A DNA stretch of 64,000 bases, from positions 372,001 through 436,000 of the forward strand of contig JAHLMK010000012.1 of assembly GCA_019915135.1 (NCBI GenBank), given 5' to 3'. Made by a program: the position numbers and the translations under genes. Below are positions 61,946-64,000 of this stretch, one piece after another. This DNA is from Strobilurus pachycystidiatus. Its lineage: Eukaryota; Basidiomycota; Agaricomycetes; Agaricales; Physalacriaceae. The notes under the pieces were generated by a model. The model was not told where the DNA came from and made no database searches. It worked only from the letters and a program-made list of their open reading frames with translations. Each line of letters begins with the position of its first letter. The stretch's first letter is position 1.

Positions 61946-62857
61946 TCATTCAATAATTCTGACCTTCTTGCGGCTCGAGACCGACGCGACGGCCAAAGTA
62001 GAAGAAGCCGCCGAGTCGTCATCGTCATCGCGCCTATAGGCCGGGTACGGATAGTACCCGGTTTCCGTGGCCCGAGCCGAGGCGAGCCGAAGAGCCAACT
62101 TCTGCCGACGTTTCTCTTCCTTCCTCGCCATGCCTTGCAACTTTAGGCCCTGTTCCTTCCGCATCCTCTCTGCTGTGTTCCACAAAAGGAACTGGACCGT
62201 GTCCTCCTTTGCCTTCGACTCCAACTGCTGTCGATAGAACCGTTCCTCGGACAGCCTGGTGTCACGACGACGAGTAGGGCGGTCAAACCGATTGGTACGT
62301 GGCTCTGACATAATGGAGTCGACGTCGAACGCGGAATCGTTAACAGGCAGGTTAGAGGCGCCAACAGGGACAGCTGCAAACGCGTAGTCGTCATCATCCG
62401 CGACGATGGACGAGGTATCGGTATTCGGGAGGAAACAGCCGATGTCAACGGGAACGCGAGGGCGGGTAATGGCACCGTCAGGTAAGTGTACCTCAGCGAA
62501 CCCGTCGGCCGAGCTAAGGATGTTGTACCAATGGCTGATGTGAAGGTACAGAATAGGCATGGGAATCGTCTGGTCGTATCCTCGGTCCAACAAGCCCTCG
62601 TGGTACTCTACGACGCGCGCAAGCTCCTCATCAGTTGCTGACACGCGCGGACCACCACGAACTAGCGATGGAAAGGTCCACACCCCGTCGACACGGTTAA
62701 TTTCAGATCCAGGGAAATTGTGAGGCCTAACGGACGCGTCGACGCGGGGTTGTAGAGGGGTGGCGGGCGTTTCCACGATTGGCGACCCTTCCGCGTACGG
62801 AGGCGGTTCGGTGGTGCCGCGGGTGGGAAAGGGTGTTGGAGGACGGGGAGGCTGCAT
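61946..62857 (-). CDS. Hypothetical Pro-rich/charged protein
   Basis: An intronless frame of 303 residues begins at the ATG at 62857 (MQPPRPPTPFPTRGTTEPPP). An in-frame ATG further upstream at 63025 lies before a TATAAATA element (62967-62974), so I chose the downstream start. The N-terminal third is Pro-rich. A middle block, GVWTFPSLVRGGPRVSATDEELARVVEYHEGLLDRGYDQTI, and HISHWYNILSSADGF look folded. The C-terminal part is a charged helix (NTAERMRKEQGLKLQGMARKEEKRRQKLALR) then a short Asp run. I do not recognise a family. It is not convincingly a retroelement gag. Confidence 0.55.
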   Translation of the reverse strand: MQPPRPPTPFPTRGTTEPPPYAEGSPIVETPATPLQPRVDASVRPHNFPGSEINRVDGVWTFPSLVRGGPRVSATDEELARVVEYHEGLLDRGYDQTIPMPILYLHISHWYNILSSADGFAEVHLPDGAITRPRVPVDIGCFLPNTDTSSIVADDDDYAFAAVPVGASNLPVNDSAFDVDSIMSEPRTNRFDRPTRRRDTRLSEERFYRQQLESKAKEDTVQFLLWNTAERMRKEQGLKLQGMARKEEKRRQKLALRLASARATETGYYPYPAYRRDDDDDSAASSTLAVASVSSRKKVRIIE

Positions 62858-62966
62858 TGGAAGGAACTGGTGATGGTTAGGGACGGAATGGTGGATAGTA
62901 GATGGAGTAGTAGGCGAGAAGTTGTTGTTGGTAAGTGTGTTGTCTTCTCGCTGTTCCTCCTGCTCA

Positions 62967-62974
62967 TATTTATA
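62967..62974 (-). promoter_or_regulatory. TATA box before the 303-residue ORF
   Basis: TATAAATA on the minus strand, 110 nt upstream of the chosen ATG. Confidence 0.5.
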
Positions 62975-62999
62975 CTCATGAGCAGCTATTCCACTTTCA

Positions 63000-63341
63000 T
63001 CAAGTATGACTCCTGCTGCATACAAGACTTGCGCGTTGATACGTGTTACGACCTAATCCCGCCGTGACAAGGACTCGCTCACGATGGCGCGTCTCTACGC
63101 CCCGACCGTGGCTTTCCTGCGGGCACAACACACATATCTCCGGGACGCGTCCGTCCGGTCGCTTGGGAGGGATCACGGAGGACTTCGACGGATGCCCCTC
63201 CGTATCGCCCAGAGAGTGAACACCCAGGAGACCCCGTCTCCTGGTGTCGCGCGATTCATCGGACCCGGTCCGAGATGTGGCGCATTGAGATCCTTCGTTC
63301 GAGGAGTGGGGGGCGATATCGGAGTCACCGAGGGAGGGCAT
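63000..63341 (-). CDS. Hypothetical 113-residue protein
   Basis: An open frame starts MPSLGDSDIAPHSSNEGSQ and reads through a Ser/Arg-rich, probably disordered sequence to EICVLCPQESHGRG and a stop at 63000-63002. A TATAAATA element sits about 103 nt upstream, similar to the neighbouring ORF. No domain is recognised. It could be the first exon of a longer spliced gene, or a chance frame. Confidence 0.35.
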   Translation of the reverse strand: MPSLGDSDIAPHSSNEGSQCATSRTGSDESRDTRRRGLLGVHSLGDTEGHPSKSSVIPPKRPDGRVPEICVLCPQESHGRGVETRHRERVLVTAGLGRNTYQRASLVCSRSHT

Positions 63342-63443
63342 GGGGGGAGCCCTTGCTCAGAGGGAGTCAGAGTATCCGGCAAGAGAATGCGGAAGGAAAC
63401 TTGATAAGGACAAAGTCTCCCTATCTACTACAAAGAGCGTCTG

Positions 63444-63451
63444 TATTTATA
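63444..63451 (-). promoter_or_regulatory. TATA box before the 113-residue ORF
   Basis: The plus strand reads GTATTTATAC, that is TATAAATA on the minus strand, about 103 nt before the ATG at 63341. Confidence 0.4.
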
Positions 63452-64000
63452 CGTCGACCTCTTGATGAATAACTCCTCTTCTCGAAGGTTCCGTCGGGAG
63501 CGCTCCCGACGCGTCGGGAGCGATGTGCTGCGGTAGCGCATGGTACTTTTGATCGAGCAAGGAAGGCGCGCTAGATCGAGCACCGCTGATTGGACGATGG
63601 GCGGGATAAGGCGGGATGAAGCGGGATAGGGCGGGCCGCCACCCATGCCATGCGGGACTGATCAGAAGATAGCGATCATTGAGTCATTCCTCGACCCAAT
63701 GGGGCGTCGCTTGTACGGAGTGGCGGGAATCGAGGGGAGGCGGCCGACGGATGTGACGTTGGTCCGGCTAGCGAGGCGCGGCGAGGCGCGCAGGGATCTG
63801 ATCGCGTTCCATCGGCAACTCCCGTGATGGCGCGACCTATTCTTTGGGATAAGTTCTCTCCTATGTGGCGCACCCAATCTATAGTTCGTGCGCGATCTCG
63901 TGACAGGTCCACGACCGAGTCATGACAATACGCAGGGTACTATTCCAGTACTAGAAACGGGGAATTTTGCGATTCCTGAACAGCCCAAAGACCTTAGGAA
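63452..64000. other. GC-rich terminal region, no gene
   Basis: The stretch contains short GC-rich reiterations (GCGGGAT(A/G) near 63600-63640, GCGAGGCGCG near 63770-63790). No gene or complete mobile element is recognised before the window edge. Confidence 0.4.

Overview
The window is nuclear DNA of a filamentous basidiomycete, most likely a mushroom-forming Agaricomycete. Genes are split by many 45-65 bp GT-AG introns, and several families are typical of Agaricomycetes: DUF6699, DUF6534 membrane proteins, coiled-coil F-box-like proteins, and fungal_trans Zn2Cys6 regulators. There is no sign of operons, CRISPR arrays or bacterial genes. I identified genes from translated motifs and hand-placed splice sites; no database search was run.

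Region 1 (1-15.7 kb) is mostly conserved cell biology. In order it holds the 3' end of a short/branched-chain acyl-CoA dehydrogenase (+), a DUF6699 protein (-), a secreted, probably GPI-anchored GMC oxidoreductase (-), an IML2/TTC39-family protein (-), the dynein regulator LIS1/PAC1 (-) and a two-domain VPS10 sorting receptor (-).

Region 2 (16.5-38.2 kb) alternates regulators with accessory genes. It holds Zn2Cys6 factor A (+), an NF-X1/FAP1 zinc-finger protein (-), an F-box-like protein (-), a MYND-finger protein (-), Zn2Cys6 factor B (+), a DUF6534 membrane protein (+) and a 4-coumarate-CoA-ligase-like enzyme (+).

Region 3 (38.8-53.2 kb) mixes core genes with a peptide locus. It holds a DUF2433 phosphoesterase-like protein with an RRM-like tail (-), Mediator subunit MED13 (+), two divergently transcribed small secreted repeat proteins, an F-box-like protein (+) and eIF3 subunit e (+). 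The small proteins have a signal peptide followed by Lys-Arg-delimited repeats, the layout of Kex2-processed peptide precursors. They share exon structure, promoter and 3' UTR but have different repeat cores. A third promoter copy without a gene lies between them.

Region 4 (53.8-64 kb) repeats region 2 in inverted form. It holds a second copy of the F-box-like gene (+), a second DUF6534 gene (-), and a 5'-truncated third Zn2Cys6-family copy (-). The DUF6534 and regulator copies lie about 2.1 kb apart in both arms, so the pair forms a duplicated, inverted cassette flanking the MED13/peptide/eIF3e block. The right end carries two unrecognised minus-strand ORFs, each with a TATAAATA box just over 100 nt upstream of the ATG.

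The strongest candidates for something undescribed are the repeat-peptide gene pair (45.8-49.1 kb) and the inverted regulator/DUF6534 duplication.
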